Source: Cryobacterium sp. M96 (GTDB lineage Bacteria; Actinomycetota; Actinomycetes; Actinomycetales; Microbacteriaceae). From it: a DNA stretch of 64,000 nucleotides. The first letter of the stretch is position 1. Each line of letters begins with the position of its first letter. The stretch covers positions 40,888-104,887 of the forward strand of contig NZ_PJJS01000043.1 of NCBI RefSeq assembly GCF_002929845.1. The letters are read 5' to 3'. The notes beneath the pieces were generated by a model. It was not told where the DNA came from. It worked only from the letters and a program-made list of their open reading frames with translations, and did no database searches. The position numbers and the translations under genes are program-made. Shown here one piece after another: positions 9,090 through 18,503 of this stretch.

Positions 9090-10691
9090 ACTGAGAACTC
9101 GCCCCTTGCGGGCCCCGACCTGTACACGACGGCTGGAAAGCTCGCCGACCTCAAGCTGCGCTATCACGAAGCCGTGACCGCCAGCGGCGAGGCCGCGATC
9201 GAGAAACAGCACGCCAAAGGCAAGATGACCGCGCGGGAACGCATCGACCTGCTGCTCGACCAGGGCTCCTTCGTCGAGATCGACGAGTTCGTGCGGCACC
9301 GCACGCACGCATTCGGCATGGAGAAGAAGCGGCCCTACGGCGACGCGGTCGTCACGGGCACCGGCACCATCCACGGCCGCCAGGTCTGCGTCTACTCGCA
9401 GGACTTCACCATCTTCGGCGGCTCGCTCGGCGAGGTTGCCGGCGAGAAGATCATCAAGGTGATGGACCTTGCCCTCAAGACCGGGGTGCCCATCATCGGC
9501 ATCCTCGACTCCGGCGGAGCGCGCATCCAGGAGGGCGTCGTCGCCCTCGGCAAGTACGGCGAGATCTTCCGCCGGAACACGGCCGCGTCCGGCGTCATCC
9601 CGCAGATCTCGATCATCTGCGGCCCCGCCGCCGGCGGCGCCGTCTACTCCCCTGCCCTGACCGACTTCGTGATCATGGTCGACAAGACGAGCCAGATGTT
9701 CGTCACCGGCCCCGACGTGATCAAGACCGTCACGGGCGAAGACGTCGGCATGGAAGAGCTCGGCGGCGCGCTCACGCACAACACGATCTCCGGTGTGGCG
9801 CACTACCTGGCCAGCGACGAGCCCGACGCCCTCGACTACGCCCGCACCCTGCTCAGCTTCCTGCCGGACAATAACCTGGCCGACCTGCCCGTCTTCGACA
9901 GCGACATCGAGCTCGAGACGACGGATGGCGACCGGAACTTGAACACGATCATCCCCGATTCCGCGCACCAGCCCTATGACGTGAAGACCGTGATCGAGCA
10001 CATCGTCGACCACGGCGACTTCCTCGAGACGCAGCCGTTGTTCGCCCCGAACATCGTCGTCGGCTTCGCCCGCGTCGAGGGACGATCGATCGGCATCGTC
10101 GCCAACCAGCCCAACGCCATGGCCGGCACGCTCAACATTCCGGCCGGCGAGAAGGCCGCCCGGTTTGTGCGTTTCTGCGACGCGTTCTCGATTCCTATCC
10201 TCACCCTGGTCGACGTGCCGGGCTTCCTTCCCGGCACCGACCAGGAGTGGACCGGAATCATCCGCCGCGGCGCCAAGCTGCTCTACGCCTACGCGGAGGC
10301 GACCGTGCCTCTGGTCACCGTCATCCTGCGCAAGGCCTACGGCGGCGCGTACATCGTGATGGGCTCCAAGCAGCTCGGCGCGGACATCAACCTGGCCTGG
10401 CCGACCGCGGAGATCGCCGTGATGGGCGGCCAAGGCGCCGTGAACATCCTGTACCGTGCCGAGATCAAGAAGGCCGAAGCAGCCGAGGAGGATGTTGCCG
10501 CCGTGCGCACCCGGCTGGCCAACGAGTACACCTACAACGTGGCGAGTCCGTTCCTGGCGGCCGAGCGCGGCGAACTGGACGGCATCATCGAGCCGGCCAC
10601 GACCCGCGTCGCGGTGACCAAGGCCCTGCGCGCCCTGCGCACCAAGCGAGCGAGTCTGCCGCCCAAGAAGCACGGGAACATTCCGCTGTAG
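9087..10691 (+). CDS. accD: Acyl-CoA carboxylase beta (carboxyltransferase) subunit
   Basis: A 534-residue carboxyltransferase of the AccD5/PccB type, which moves the carboxyl group from biotin to acetyl- or propionyl-CoA. The first crotonase-like half contains [15 protein letters not shown] and [12 protein letters not shown], then the oxyanion motif [20 protein letters not shown]. The second half contains [20 protein letters not shown] and [19 protein letters not shown]. The C-terminus KKHGNIPL is typical of actinobacterial beta subunits. It pairs with AccA (16611-18416) and the small epsilon subunit directly downstream. Substrate preference cannot be stated with confidence. Confidence 0.95.
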   Translation: MTENSPLAGPDLYTTAGKLADLKLRYHEAVTASGEAAIEKQHAKGKMTARERIDLLLDQGSFVEIDEFVRHRTHAFGMEKKRPYGDAVVTGTGTIHGRQVCVYSQDFTIFGGSLGEVAGEKIIKVMDLALKTGVPIIGILDSGGARIQEGVVALGKYGEIFRRNTAASGVIPQISIICGPAAGGAVYSPALTDFVIMVDKTSQMFVTGPDVIKTVTGEDVGMEELGGALTHNTISGVAHYLASDEPDALDYARTLLSFLPDNNLADLPVFDSDIELETTDGDRNLNTIIPDSAHQPYDVKTVIEHIVDHGDFLETQPLFAPNIVVGFARVEGRSIGIVANQPNAMAGTLNIPAGEKAARFVRFCDAFSIPILTLVDVPGFLPGTDQEWTGIIRRGAKLLYAYAEATVPLVTVILRKAYGGAYIVMGSKQLGADINLAWPTAEIAVMGGQGAVNILYRAEIKKAEAAEEDVAAVRTRLANEYTYNVASPFLAAERGELDGIIEPATTRVAVTKALRALRTKRASLPPKKHGNIPL

Positions 10692-10700
10692 GCGGGTGCT

Positions 10701-10994
10701 ATGACCGATTCATCGAATGTTACGAGCGCCCCGAGCGCCCCGAGCTCAGCCGAGGAGACCGAGTCTGCGTCGCCCGAGGTTCCCCCGGTGCCCGGGCTGC
10801 GTTTCCTGACCCGCGGCGTCTCCCCCACCGAGGCGGCCGCCGTGTCGGCCGTGCTGCACGGCCTGGTGCGCGAGGAGGGCGACAACCTGCGCCAGGCGCC
10901 GGTGCGCGGCCAGAGCGCGTGGCAGCGCAGCCAGCGCAGTGTCCGGGTGGCTCTGACCCCCGGCGCAGGCCGCTGGCGCGGATTCTCGGCCTGA
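10701..10994 (+). CDS. accE: Acyl-CoA carboxylase epsilon-like subunit
   Basis: A 97-residue protein nine bases after accD. Actinobacterial epsilon subunits are small, poorly conserved partners that stabilise the alpha-beta carboxylase. The recognisable core is LTRGVSPTEAAAVSAVLHGL (a helix near residues 37-55) and the C-terminal SAWQRSQRSV followed by a GAGRWRGFSA end, equivalent to the SxW...GPGAWRxSG tail of the family. The first 35 residues are Ser/Pro/Glu-rich and probably disordered. Position next to accD is the strongest support. Confidence 0.82.
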   Translation: MTDSSNVTSAPSAPSSAEETESASPEVPPVPGLRFLTRGVSPTEAAAVSAVLHGLVREEGDNLRQAPVRGQSAWQRSQRSVRVALTPGAGRWRGFSA

Positions 10995-11011
10995 CCCTTC
11001 GGTTCCCAACC

Positions 11012-11050
11012 GTCGGGGGCTCCCGGTCCCCCTAAATGCCGACTTTTTTT
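11012..11050 (+). terminator. Rho-independent terminator of accD-accE
   Basis: GTCGG (11012-11016) pairs with CCGAC (11039-11043), enclosing a G-run/C-run inner stem, followed immediately by seven T residues at 11044-11050. It lies 17 bases after the accE stop. The rest of the gap up to 11400 holds a candidate small RNA and a palindromic repeat. Confidence 0.55.
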
Positions 11051-11100
11051 ACCGAACCGGTTCGACCAGTATTGGCATTGCTCGGTGATGCTCTTAAGAG

Positions 11101-11225
11101 TTCACGACTAAAGCCCGTCGACTAGGGTAAGCAGTCGGGTTTTGGGGGCGCGTCAGGGTGACATTCGGGTTGTCGCCCTGGCACGAAAGTCGAAAGGGAT
11201 CAACCACGGTTGGTCCCTTTCGCAT
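11101..11225 (+). ncRNA. Candidate small RNA with its own promoter and two hairpins
   Basis: TTCACG (11101-11106) and TAGGGT (11123-11128), 16 bases apart, resemble a SigA promoter inside a gene-free gap. Downstream are two consecutive near-perfect hairpins: CAGGGTGACA / TGTCGCCCTG (11154-11180) and CGAAAGGGATCAACC / GGTTGGTCCCTTTCG (11191-11222), each with one mismatch. No open reading frame of note is present. There is no strong T-tract after the second hairpin, which weakens the terminator reading. Proposed from structure only. Confidence 0.3.
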
Positions 11226-11284
11226 TTGCCGGCGTGGCCCGGGCGTGGCCCCGGCGTGGCCCGGGTGTAACCCCGTCTCGAACG

Positions 11285-11361
11285 AATTCGACGGAGATTT
11301 TGAGGAAAACGGCCCCAAACACTCCGAAAAAGTGGTTGCAGACGAAAATCTCCGTCGAATT
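11285..11361. repeat. Palindromic repeat element, family B (B1)
   Basis: A 77-bp element with perfect 17-bp inverted ends AATTCGACGGAGATTTT (11285-11301) and its complement (11345-11361). It lies in the gap between accE and the convergent signalling operon. Related copies are at 20008-20086 and, decayed, at 63860-63938. Each left arm is preceded by CGAAC. Confidence 0.85.
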
Positions 11362-11400
11362 GGTGTGCGCTCGGCGCACGGTGCTCCGCGTGCTGACCAG

Positions 11401-12441
11401 CTAGCCCGGGCCGGAGGACGTCAGGACCGGGTTACGCGGGATCTCCAGCCACAGGTGCACCTCAGGCTCCGGTGACTCCTGGCCGAGGGCGATCAGCTTC
11501 GCGTCTGCGCTGCTGAGACCCACCACGGTGACCGCGGTCGCGGACCCGTCGCCGGCGGTCCGGGCGATGATCGTGTCCGCCAGGGTGGAGTCGATCGCGG
11601 TCGCCAGAGTGTTGAGCACCGATTCCAGCTCCGCGCCGCGGATGTCGTCGATACTGCCCTCGTCGAGCAGGGTGACGATGGCGCCGCGGCGACGCGCGGC
11701 CATGATCGCGTCACGCACGGCGTCATTGAGCAGCTTCCGTCCGCGGATCTCGTCCCGCACAGCCGCCTCCAGGTAGCGGGACTCCTGACGCTGCTCGTCG
11801 TTCAGCACCCCGCCCTGGTCGATGATCCGGCGCAGCATCGGGGCCGCAAGCCGGATGGTCTGGGCGAGCCGAACCTGGCGCTCGTAGAGGTGCGCGTCCT
11901 GGGCGGCCTGCCACTCGGTGGCTTCCTGCTCGGCCAGGGCGTACTGCCGGGCGTCGCGGCCTGCCTTGGCCAGCGCCCGCGCCAGGATGACCGCGACCGC
12001 GACCCAGACCACACTGCCGATGACGCCCATGGAGCCCAGGGCCGCCGGGCCAGCCCAGAAAATCGTGTGCACGACCAGCGTCGCGGCGCCGACCCAGGCC
12101 AGGCCTGGGCGCCGGCGGGTGGCGGTAATGGTCATCAGGGTGCCCACGGCCGCGACATTCCAGGTGGCGTAGCCGTTGTCGACGGAGCCGTCGAGCTGGC
12201 TCCCCACGAGCAGCGGCAGCATCGCACAAACAGCGACGTTGAAGAACGCCAGCCACACCGGCATCCGCATCGGGCTCGTCGGCCAGAGGCTGAGCACGGT
12301 CGCCACACCGTAGACGAGCAGCGCCAGGATCGCCGGCACCGGGCTGCGCGGTTGGCCCAGCGAGTAGAAGCCGAGCACGATGTGGTAGGCGGAGAACATT
12401 GCGGCCAGGGAGAGCACGAGTCCGCGCGGAACGGTGATCAC
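11401..12441 (-). CDS. Membrane protein, degenerate sensor-kinase-like partner
   Basis: A 346-residue protein I cannot assign to a named family. About five hydrophobic helices fill residues 5-165 and include TRRRPGLAWVGAATLVVH. A helical, coiled-coil-like stretch follows (residues ~165-230, rich in Ala, Glu, Gln, Arg), then a mixed alpha/beta tail. The layout imitates a sensor kinase, but no phosphoacceptor HD motif and no N, G1 or G2 ATP-binding boxes are visible. The GTG at 12439-12441 overlaps the stop of the histidine kinase by four bases, so the two are translationally coupled. A role as modulator of the kinase is inference from that coupling. Confidence 0.7.
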   Translation of the reverse strand: MITVPRGLVLSLAAMFSAYHIVLGFYSLGQPRSPVPAILALLVYGVATVLSLWPTSPMRMPVWLAFFNVAVCAMLPLLVGSQLDGSVDNGYATWNVAAVGTLMTITATRRRPGLAWVGAATLVVHTIFWAGPAALGSMGVIGSVVWVAVAVILARALAKAGRDARQYALAEQEATEWQAAQDAHLYERQVRLAQTIRLAAPMLRRIIDQGGVLNDEQRQESRYLEAAVRDEIRGRKLLNDAVRDAIMAARRRGAIVTLLDEGSIDDIRGAELESVLNTLATAIDSTLADTIIARTAGDGSATAVTVVGLSSADAKLIALGQESPEPEVHLWLEIPRNPVLTSSGPG

Positions 12442-13745
12442 TCGGAACGTCCTTCCTGGGCCGGCGGCCATTCGATGGTGATCGTCGTTCCGCGGCCCAC
12501 CCCGGCGCGCACGCGCACGGATCCGCCGGCGCTGGCCACCCGGTCCTGGATCGAGATGCGCAGTCCGAGCCGTTCCGCCGGCACAAGCTTCGGGTCGAAG
12601 CCCACGCCGGTGTCGGCGATCGTGATGGTGCAGCCCCCCCGGGCGTTCCCGCTCATCGTGAGGGCGCGGTCGGGCTCGAAGCTCGGCGTGCCGGCATGCT
12701 GGACGCTGTTCACCATGGCTTGCATGCTGGCGGCGAGGATCGCCTCGCTCGCGTGGACCGGGAGGCGCAACCCGTCGATCTCGCACTCGTCGACGGTGAA
12801 CGGCACCGGCAGCCGGTCGGCGGCGGCCCGGATCTGCGCACTGAGCTCGCTGAAGGCAACCGTGCTGTCGTCACCGGCGGGCACGATGGCGGCGTCGTTG
12901 AGCCGGGTGAGGGCATCAGAGGCCATGCCGGAGGCCAGCTCGGCCGCCTTCGGGCTGCCGGCCGCGGCCGCGGCGAGGAACGTGGCCAGCACGCTGTCGT
13001 GCACGATCGAGTCGACCTGCACGCGCTCGACCTCCGTCGCGTGCTGCCGCACGGCGTTCCCATACTGGTGCAGCGCGTTGGTCTGCGCGTTGTCGACCGC
13101 GAGGGCCGTCTGCCGCAGCATGAAGATGATGATCAGGATGACCTGGCCGAGGATTATCGCGTAGACCGTGTCCAGAGACGACAGAAGAACATCGGCGTCG
13201 CCGCCGGACGGTGTCGACCGCACCACGCCGTAGACGATCGGCACGACCACCGTGTAGATGACGGCCCAGAACACCGGGAAGGCCAGAGCGGCGCAGGCCG
13301 TTGCGATGGTGCACATGTACCAGAGCCACGGTTTGCCGTCGAGCACGGCCGCGGGGTCACGCATCAGCATGGGCCAGGCCAGCAGCGCCGCCAGATAGAG
13401 CATCGCCACGGTTCCGGCGGATGCCCGCACCCCGACCTTGGTCACGGCGGCCACCACGACCGCCGCCAGCGACAGACCGAGCAGCAGCGGCGCGAGCAAA
13501 CCCATAACCGGCACCCGCACCGGGGCCTGCGCGAGCATGATCGGCATCGCCTGGAGGGCGAAGACCACGCCGACGCCGGCGACGGAACGCGAGGCCACGA
13601 CTTCGATCCGGGTGCGGCTGATCGGGTTGCGCGGCTGTTTGGGCCCCACGATCGGGTCGGAATCGAGCAGCTCGGCGTCCGAGTGCGCCGCGGTGGAGCC
13701 CAGAGGGCCGGAGCCCGCGGGCTTACCCGCGGGCATCTCCGCCAT
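12438..13745 (-). CDS. Sensor histidine kinase (NarL-partner type)
   Basis: A 435-residue membrane kinase. Residues 1-50 are a polar N-terminal stretch, about six hydrophobic helices span ~55-215, then comes the dimerisation helix with VDSIVHDSVLATFLAAA, where the His is the likely phosphoacceptor of the HisKA_3 type. The ATPase domain has MQAMVNSVQHA (N box), ADTGVGFDP (G1 box) and GVGRGTTITI (G2 box). It overlaps the response regulator by 23 bases and the following membrane protein by four. The signal sensed is unknown; there is no extracellular domain, so a membrane or internal cue is likely. Confidence 0.88.
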   Translation of the reverse strand: MAEMPAGKPAGSGPLGSTAAHSDAELLDSDPIVGPKQPRNPISRTRIEVVASRSVAGVGVVFALQAMPIMLAQAPVRVPVMGLLAPLLLGLSLAAVVVAAVTKVGVRASAGTVAMLYLAALLAWPMLMRDPAAVLDGKPWLWYMCTIATACAALAFPVFWAVIYTVVVPIVYGVVRSTPSGGDADVLLSSLDTVYAIILGQVILIIIFMLRQTALAVDNAQTNALHQYGNAVRQHATEVERVQVDSIVHDSVLATFLAAAAAGSPKAAELASGMASDALTRLNDAAIVPAGDDSTVAFSELSAQIRAAADRLPVPFTVDECEIDGLRLPVHASEAILAASMQAMVNSVQHAGTPSFEPDRALTMSGNARGGCTITIADTGVGFDPKLVPAERLGLRISIQDRVASAGGSVRVRAGVGRGTTITIEWPPAQEGRSE

Positions 13746-14448
13746 CCGGGTCGAGGCCCGGCAGGATTCCGTCTTCGACGGCGCGCCGGAGCAGGTCCAC
13801 CTTGGTGGGTGCCGGACGGCCGACCTCCACGTATTTCACCCGGATCCGGTCGAGGTACTCACGGGCGGTCGAGTGCGCGATGCCAAGCTGCATCGCCACC
13901 ATTTTGAGGGGGAGCCCCGACGCGTAGAGGTGCAGCACGTCACGTTCGCGCCGGCCGAGCTGGGCCTTGGCGAAGTCGCGGTCGGCGTCGATGGCCGTGG
14001 CCCACTCGAGGTTGTTGAGAACGTCGCCGCGGGCCACGGATGCGACGGCCGCCATGACCGTGGTGGTGGGGGACGATTTGGGGATGACGCCGGCCGCGCC
14101 CGCGGCAAGCGCCTCGCGCACCAGGGCGACCCGATCGGCGATGCTGTGCACGAGGACCGACGCGCCCGTGCTTTGGGCACGGTGCACATTGTCGGTGACG
14201 CGGGATCCATCGCCCAGCGACAGATCCAACACGATGACGTCTACGGCACGGCCGTCGATGCCGTTCACGAGCTCCTGCACGGTGGGCGCGGTGAAGACGA
14301 CCTCGTAGCCGACGTTCTCACAGGCCGCCTTGATGCCCAGGCGCACCGACTCGTGATCGTCGGCGATGCCCACCCGCACGGGATGGCCGAGTTCGAGGGC
14401 GCCGGGAATTCCCGGGGCCGAGGGGAGAGGTGTTGCTGGCTGGTTCAC
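13723..14448 (-). CDS. LuxR/NarL-family response regulator
   Basis: A 241-residue two-domain regulator. The receiver domain starts at about residue 24 with VRVGIADDHESVRLG (acidic pair), has the phosphoacceptor Asp in VIVLDLSLGDGSRV and a conserved Lys in AAGVIPKSS. The C-terminal HTH begins LGRRERDVLHLYASGLPLKM and contains MQLGIAHSTAREYLDRI, the recognition helix. The start is a GTG. It is first of the three signalling genes and lies 40 bases after the RNA methyltransferase on the same strand. Targets are unknown. Confidence 0.9.
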   Translation of the reverse strand: MNQPATPLPSAPGIPGALELGHPVRVGIADDHESVRLGIKAACENVGYEVVFTAPTVQELVNGIDGRAVDVIVLDLSLGDGSRVTDNVHRAQSTGASVLVHSIADRVALVREALAAGAAGVIPKSSPTTTVMAAVASVARGDVLNNLEWATAIDADRDFAKAQLGRRERDVLHLYASGLPLKMVAMQLGIAHSTAREYLDRIRVKYVEVGRPAPTKVDLLRRAVEDGILPGLDPDGGDARG

Positions 14449-14488
14449 GGTTCCTACATCCTCACGTTGTCGTACAGGTCAACGATAG

Positions 14489-15802
14489 CTACCGGGACAG
14501 GAGCGCGACGGCTTCGACATGGTGGGTATTGGGGAACAGGTCGAAGGCACGCAGCCGGCGCAGGATGTACCCGTGACCGGCGAGGAGGGCGATGTCGCGG
14601 GCCAGGGCGACGGGGTCACAGGCCACGTAGACGATCTGGGCCGGTTCCACGGCGCCGAGCAGGTCGATGACCTCCTTGCCGGCGCCGGAGCGTGGCGGGT
14701 CGAGGATCACCGTGGCGGCCGACTGGCGAGCCTTCTCGGCGGAGCTCGAATCGCGCACGAGCGCGTTCAGGAACCGGTCGACGCGGGAGGTCTGCACGCT
14801 GGCCCCCACCCACTCGGCGAGGTTCTCAGCCGCGAAGTCCGTGGCCTGCGGGTCGCTCTCGACGCTGGTCATGCGCACCGTGCTGCCGAACCGGTCGCCC
14901 ACGGCGGCGGCGAGCAGGCCGACCCCGCCGTAGAGGTCCAGGTTCGCGGCCCGGGGGTCGAAGGCGTCCGCGTCGATGATGTCCTGCACCGCGCAGTAGA
15001 GGGTCTCGGCGGCGCTGGTGTGCACCTGCCAGAACCCAGCGGCGTCGAGGCGGAACTCGCGCTCGCCCACAACCTCGCGGATCAGCGTTTTCGGGGTGTG
15101 CCGGCGTCGGCCCTTGTCATCCTGCTCCGCCACCAGGATCTGCACGGTGCCCAGGCTCGGGGCGACGATGTCGACGGATGCGGCGCCGGGAAACATTTTG
15201 TCCAGCGGTGCGGCCGCCTCGAGCAGGCGGTCGGCCAGCGGCAGGTCGCCGACCGGGATCACCCGGTGCGAGCGGGCGGCATAAGGGCCGACAGAGCCGT
15301 CCTCGTCCACGTGCAGGCGCACGCGCGTGCGCCAGCCGGTGCCGTCGGCGGCGTCGCCGGGCGAGGCGTTGGGGCCGACCGGGACCGGCTCGACCATGAC
15401 CTCGGACTCGATACCGGCCATCCGTTTCAAGGCGTCAGCCAAAACCTGGCGCTTCAGCTCGCGCTGGAAACCGAGCTCGATGTGGCCGAACTCGGCGCCG
15501 CCGGCGCGGTCGACGGGGTCGCGGTCGAGGGCGGCAGCGGCCCAAATGTGCGGCTGACGCTCCGGTGCCGGGGTGAGCACTTCGACGGTCTCCGCCCGCC
15601 AGAAGCTTTTGTGGCTGGCCGAGGTCAGCCGGGCGCGCACGCGCTCCCCCGGCAGTGTGTCACTCACGAAGACCACGCGGCCCTCGTGCCGGGCGATGAA
15701 GATGCCGCCGTGGGCTACGTTGGTGACGTCAAGTTCGAGTTCCGTGCCCACTTCTGCGGAGTGCCCGTTCGAATCTGCCTGAATGTCATTGCTGGAGCCC
15801 AT
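14489..15802 (-). CDS. TRAM-domain class I SAM-dependent RNA methyltransferase (TrmA/RlmD-like)
   Basis: A 437-residue 5-methyluridine-type RNA methyltransferase. An N-terminal TRAM domain (about residues 17-75, VTNVAHGGIFIARHEGRVVF) precedes the catalytic domain. The SAM site is NLDLYGGVGLLAAAVGDRF. The uridine site is VILDPPRSGAGKEV, and the catalytic cysteine is in IVYVACDPVALARDI near residue 400. The Fe-S cysteines of E. coli RlmD were not seen. The ATG at 15800-15802 begins the first conserved segment. The gene is divergent from maf. Whether the target is 23S rRNA or tRNA cannot be decided. Confidence 0.87.
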   Translation of the reverse strand: MGSSNDIQADSNGHSAEVGTELELDVTNVAHGGIFIARHEGRVVFVSDTLPGERVRARLTSASHKSFWRAETVEVLTPAPERQPHIWAAAALDRDPVDRAGGAEFGHIELGFQRELKRQVLADALKRMAGIESEVMVEPVPVGPNASPGDAADGTGWRTRVRLHVDEDGSVGPYAARSHRVIPVGDLPLADRLLEAAAPLDKMFPGAASVDIVAPSLGTVQILVAEQDDKGRRRHTPKTLIREVVGEREFRLDAAGFWQVHTSAAETLYCAVQDIIDADAFDPRAANLDLYGGVGLLAAAVGDRFGSTVRMTSVESDPQATDFAAENLAEWVGASVQTSRVDRFLNALVRDSSSAEKARQSAATVILDPPRSGAGKEVIDLLGAVEPAQIVYVACDPVALARDIALLAGHGYILRRLRAFDLFPNTHHVEAVALLSR

Positions 15803-15847
15803 CCTTCGATGATCCCACACCGCGTGCACCCCCACCGAAGGAAACCC

Positions 15848-16501
15848 ATGCGCTTGTACCTGGCGTCCACGTCTCCGGCCCGGCTTATGCTGCTGCGCAC
15901 CGCGGGGATCGAACCTGTCACAGTTGCGCCCGACGTCGACGAGGACGTGGTCGCCGCCGACGCGGCCCGGTCGGGCGGCGGACCGCTGACTCCCCACCGG
16001 GTCGTGGAGCTGCTGGCGCGGGCCAAGGCGGAGGCCGTGTCCCGCGTGTTGACCGACAGCGGCGACATCACCGACGGCCTCGTGCTCGGCGGCGACTCGG
16101 TCTTCGTGATCGACGACGTCATCTACGGCAAGCCGCACACCGCCGAGAAGGCGCGCGAACGCTGGCACCTGCAGCGCGGCCGAACCGGGCAGCTGTATTC
16201 GGGCCATTGGCTGATCGACCACTCGGCCGGCGTGGCCGGGCGCGGTGTCGGCGCCGTCGCCGTCGCGGACGTCACCTTCGCCGACGACATCGAGGATGCG
16301 GAGCTGGACGCCTATATCGCCACCGGCGAGCCTCTGCTCGTGGCCGGGGCCTTCACCATCGACAGCCTAGGGGCGCCGTTCATCACCCACATCAGCGGGG
16401 ATCCGTCCACCGTCGTCGGGCTCTCGCTGCCGACGCTGCGCCGGCTGGTGACCGGTCTCGGGCACGCGTGGCCGAGCCTGTGGAACCGCACCGACAACTG
16501 A
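15848..16501 (+). CDS. maf: Maf-family nucleoside triphosphate pyrophosphatase
   Basis: A 217-residue Maf protein, a house-cleaning pyrophosphatase acting on non-canonical or pyrimidine nucleotides. The start MRLYLASTSPARLMLL is the diagnostic phosphate-binding segment (S-X-R). LVLGGDSVFVIDDVIYGKPHT replaces the usual GADTVV, with the catalytic Asp kept, and GAFTIDSLGAPFI follows. AAGGAAA precedes the ATG at 15848. In related actinobacteria maf also lies between the carboxylase beta and alpha genes, as here. Confidence 0.9.
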   Translation: MRLYLASTSPARLMLLRTAGIEPVTVAPDVDEDVVAADAARSGGGPLTPHRVVELLARAKAEAVSRVLTDSGDITDGLVLGGDSVFVIDDVIYGKPHTAEKARERWHLQRGRTGQLYSGHWLIDHSAGVAGRGVGAVAVADVTFADDIEDAELDAYIATGEPLLVAGAFTIDSLGAPFITHISGDPSTVVGLSLPTLRRLVTGLGHAWPSLWNRTDN

Positions 16502-16610
16502 CAGATTGCTGGTTTTCGAGGTTGTTTGTAGGCATCCGCACCTTTCTCCGGCCTCTTTTTGTGGGAGAGAACCAAAAACCCGGTCGCTCTGCCCCATAAG
16601 CTAGGGCACT

Positions 16611-18416
16611 GTGCCCCCAATAACGAAGGTCCTCATCGCAAACCGGGGCGAAATCGCCGTCCGGGTGGTCCGAGCCGCAAAAGACAGCGGCATTGCCTCG
16701 GTTGCCGTCTACGCTGACCAGGATCGCGACTCGATGCATTCGCATCTGGCCGACGAGGCCTACGGTCTCGACGGAACCACGAGCGCCGACACCTACCTCG
16801 TCATCGAAAAGCTGCTCTCCGTGGCCCGACGGTCCGGCGCCGATGCCGTGCACCCCGGCTACGGGTTCCTCGCCGAGAACGCCGACTTCGCCCGCGCCGT
16901 GATCGGGGCCGGCCTGATTTGGATCGGCCCCTCCCCCGACGCCATCGAGAAGCTCGGCGACAAGGTCTCCGCACGGCACGTCGCCGAGAAGGTGCATGCG
17001 CCGATGGCGCCCGGCACCCTCAACCCGGTGGCGGATGCCGCGGAGGTGCTCGATTTCGTCGACCTCCACGGCCTGCCGGTTGCGATCAAGGCGGCCTTTG
17101 GCGGCGGCGGTCGCGGCCTCAAGGTCGCCCGCACCCGCGAGGAGGTGCCCGAGCTCTTCGACTCCGCCACCCGCGAGGCCATTGCCGCGTTCGGTCGCGG
17201 CGAATGCTTCGTCGAAAAGTACCTGGACAAGCCGCGCCACGTCGAGACCCAGTGCCTCGCCGACGCATCCGGCACGGTCGTCGTCGTCTCCACCCGCGAT
17301 TGTTCCCTGCAGCGCCGCCACCAGAAGCTGGTCGAGGAGGCCCCCGCGCCGTTCCTGACCGACGCGCAGCGTAACGAGATGTATCGCGCGTCCAAGGCGA
17401 TCCTCGCCGAGGTCGGCTACGTGGGCGCCGGCACCTGCGAGTTCCTGATCGGCCAGGACGGCACCGTCTCGTTCCTGGAGGTCAACACCCGGCTGCAGGT
17501 CGAGCATCCCGTGTCCGAGGAAGTGACCGGAATCGATTTGGTGCGCGAGCAGTTCCGCCTGGCCGAGGGCGGTCGCCTCGACTACCCCGACCCGGAGCCG
17601 ATCGGACACTCCTTCGAGTTCCGCATCAACGGCGAGGATGCCGGCCGCGGCTTCATGCCGGCCCCCGGCCCCGTGCACGTCTTCAAGCCCTCCGGGGGCC
17701 CCGGGGTGCGCGTGGACAGCGGCGTCACCGCCGGCGACGTCATCTCGGGTTCGTTCGACTCCCTTCTCGCAAAGCTCATCGTCACCGGCGCCACCCGCGA
17801 GGAAGCGCTCGAGCGTTCCCGCCGGGCCCTGGACGAGTTCGAGGTCGCGGGTCTCCCCACCGTGCTGCCGTTCCACCGCCGGATCGTGCGCGACCCCGCG
17901 TTCGCCCCCGCCGACGGTGAGCCGTTCACGATCTTCACCCGGTGGATCGAAACCGAGTTCGTCAACGACATCGAGCCGTGGAACGGCTCGCCGGAAGTGC
18001 TGACCGGCCCCGCTAAGCGCCACAACGTCGTCGTCGAGGTGGAGGGGCGACGGATCGAGGTCAGTCTGCCGGTCCGCCTGCTGCCCGGCGCCGCCTCCGA
18101 GAACACGGCCGGCCCGGCACCCCGTCGGCGCGGCGGCTCCCCCTCCGTCAGCTCGGCCACCGGCGACGCCGTACACGCCCCGATGCAGGCGACCATCGTG
18201 AAGCTGGCCGTGGCCGAGGGCGACCTCGTCGTCAAGGGTGATCTGCTGCTGGTGCTGGAGGCCATGAAGATGGAGCAACCACTGACCGCCCACAAGGACG
18301 GCATCGTCGGCAACGTGGGGGCGATCATCGGCGCGACCGTGGCCTCTGGCTTCCTGCTGATGGCCGTCATGGACGCCGTTGAAGCCGTGGACGCCGTGGA
18401 AGCCGTGGACGCCTGA
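16611..18416 (+). CDS. accA: Acyl-CoA carboxylase alpha chain (biotin carboxylase plus biotin carrier)
   Basis: A 601-residue AccA3-type subunit. The biotin carboxylase domain covers residues 1-450: [32 protein letters not shown], the ATP-grasp loop [26 protein letters not shown] and [16 protein letters not shown]. The carrier domain at the C-terminus has the biotin motif [10 protein letters not shown], whose Lys is the target of BirA. The tail ends with an imperfect DAVEA repeat encoded by a tandem repeat at 18370-18414. The GTG at 16611 has TAAGCT eight bases upstream, a possible leaderless start. It works with AccD and AccE to make malonyl- or methylmalonyl-CoA. Confidence 0.95.
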   Translation: MPPITKVLIANRGEIAVRVVRAAKDSGIASVAVYADQDRDSMHSHLADEAYGLDGTTSADTYLVIEKLLSVARRSGADAVHPGYGFLAENADFARAVIGAGLIWIGPSPDAIEKLGDKVSARHVAEKVHAPMAPGTLNPVADAAEVLDFVDLHGLPVAIKAAFGGGGRGLKVARTREEVPELFDSATREAIAAFGRGECFVEKYLDKPRHVETQCLADASGTVVVVSTRDCSLQRRHQKLVEEAPAPFLTDAQRNEMYRASKAILAEVGYVGAGTCEFLIGQDGTVSFLEVNTRLQVEHPVSEEVTGIDLVREQFRLAEGGRLDYPDPEPIGHSFEFRINGEDAGRGFMPAPGPVHVFKPSGGPGVRVDSGVTAGDVISGSFDSLLAKLIVTGATREEALERSRRALDEFEVAGLPTVLPFHRRIVRDPAFAPADGEPFTIFTRWIETEFVNDIEPWNGSPEVLTGPAKRHNVVVEVEGRRIEVSLPVRLLPGAASENTAGPAPRRRGGSPSVSSATGDAVHAPMQATIVKLAVAEGDLVVKGDLLLVLEAMKMEQPLTAHKDGIVGNVGAIIGATVASGFLLMAVMDAVEAVDAVEAVDA

Positions 18417-18439
18417 CCCGCGTCACCGGCTGACACGTC

Positions 18440-18482
18440 AACGCCCTCGTTCCAAGAACGAGGGCGTTGTCTTTTCTTTCGT
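18440..18482. terminator. Terminator between accA and the convergent lpdA
   Basis: A perfect 13-bp stem, AACGCCCTCGTTC (18440-18452) and its complement (18456-18468), with a three-base loop, followed by GTCTTTTCTTTC. It ends accA and may also act on the lpdA transcript arriving from the other side. Confidence 0.85.
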
Positions 18483-18503
18483 TTGTGGTGTCTCTCGAAG
18501 GCG

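Noticed and set aside
11191..11222. The second hairpin as terminator of accE
   Set aside because: A better terminator with seven T residues is already present at 11012-11050, and this hairpin has no T-tract.
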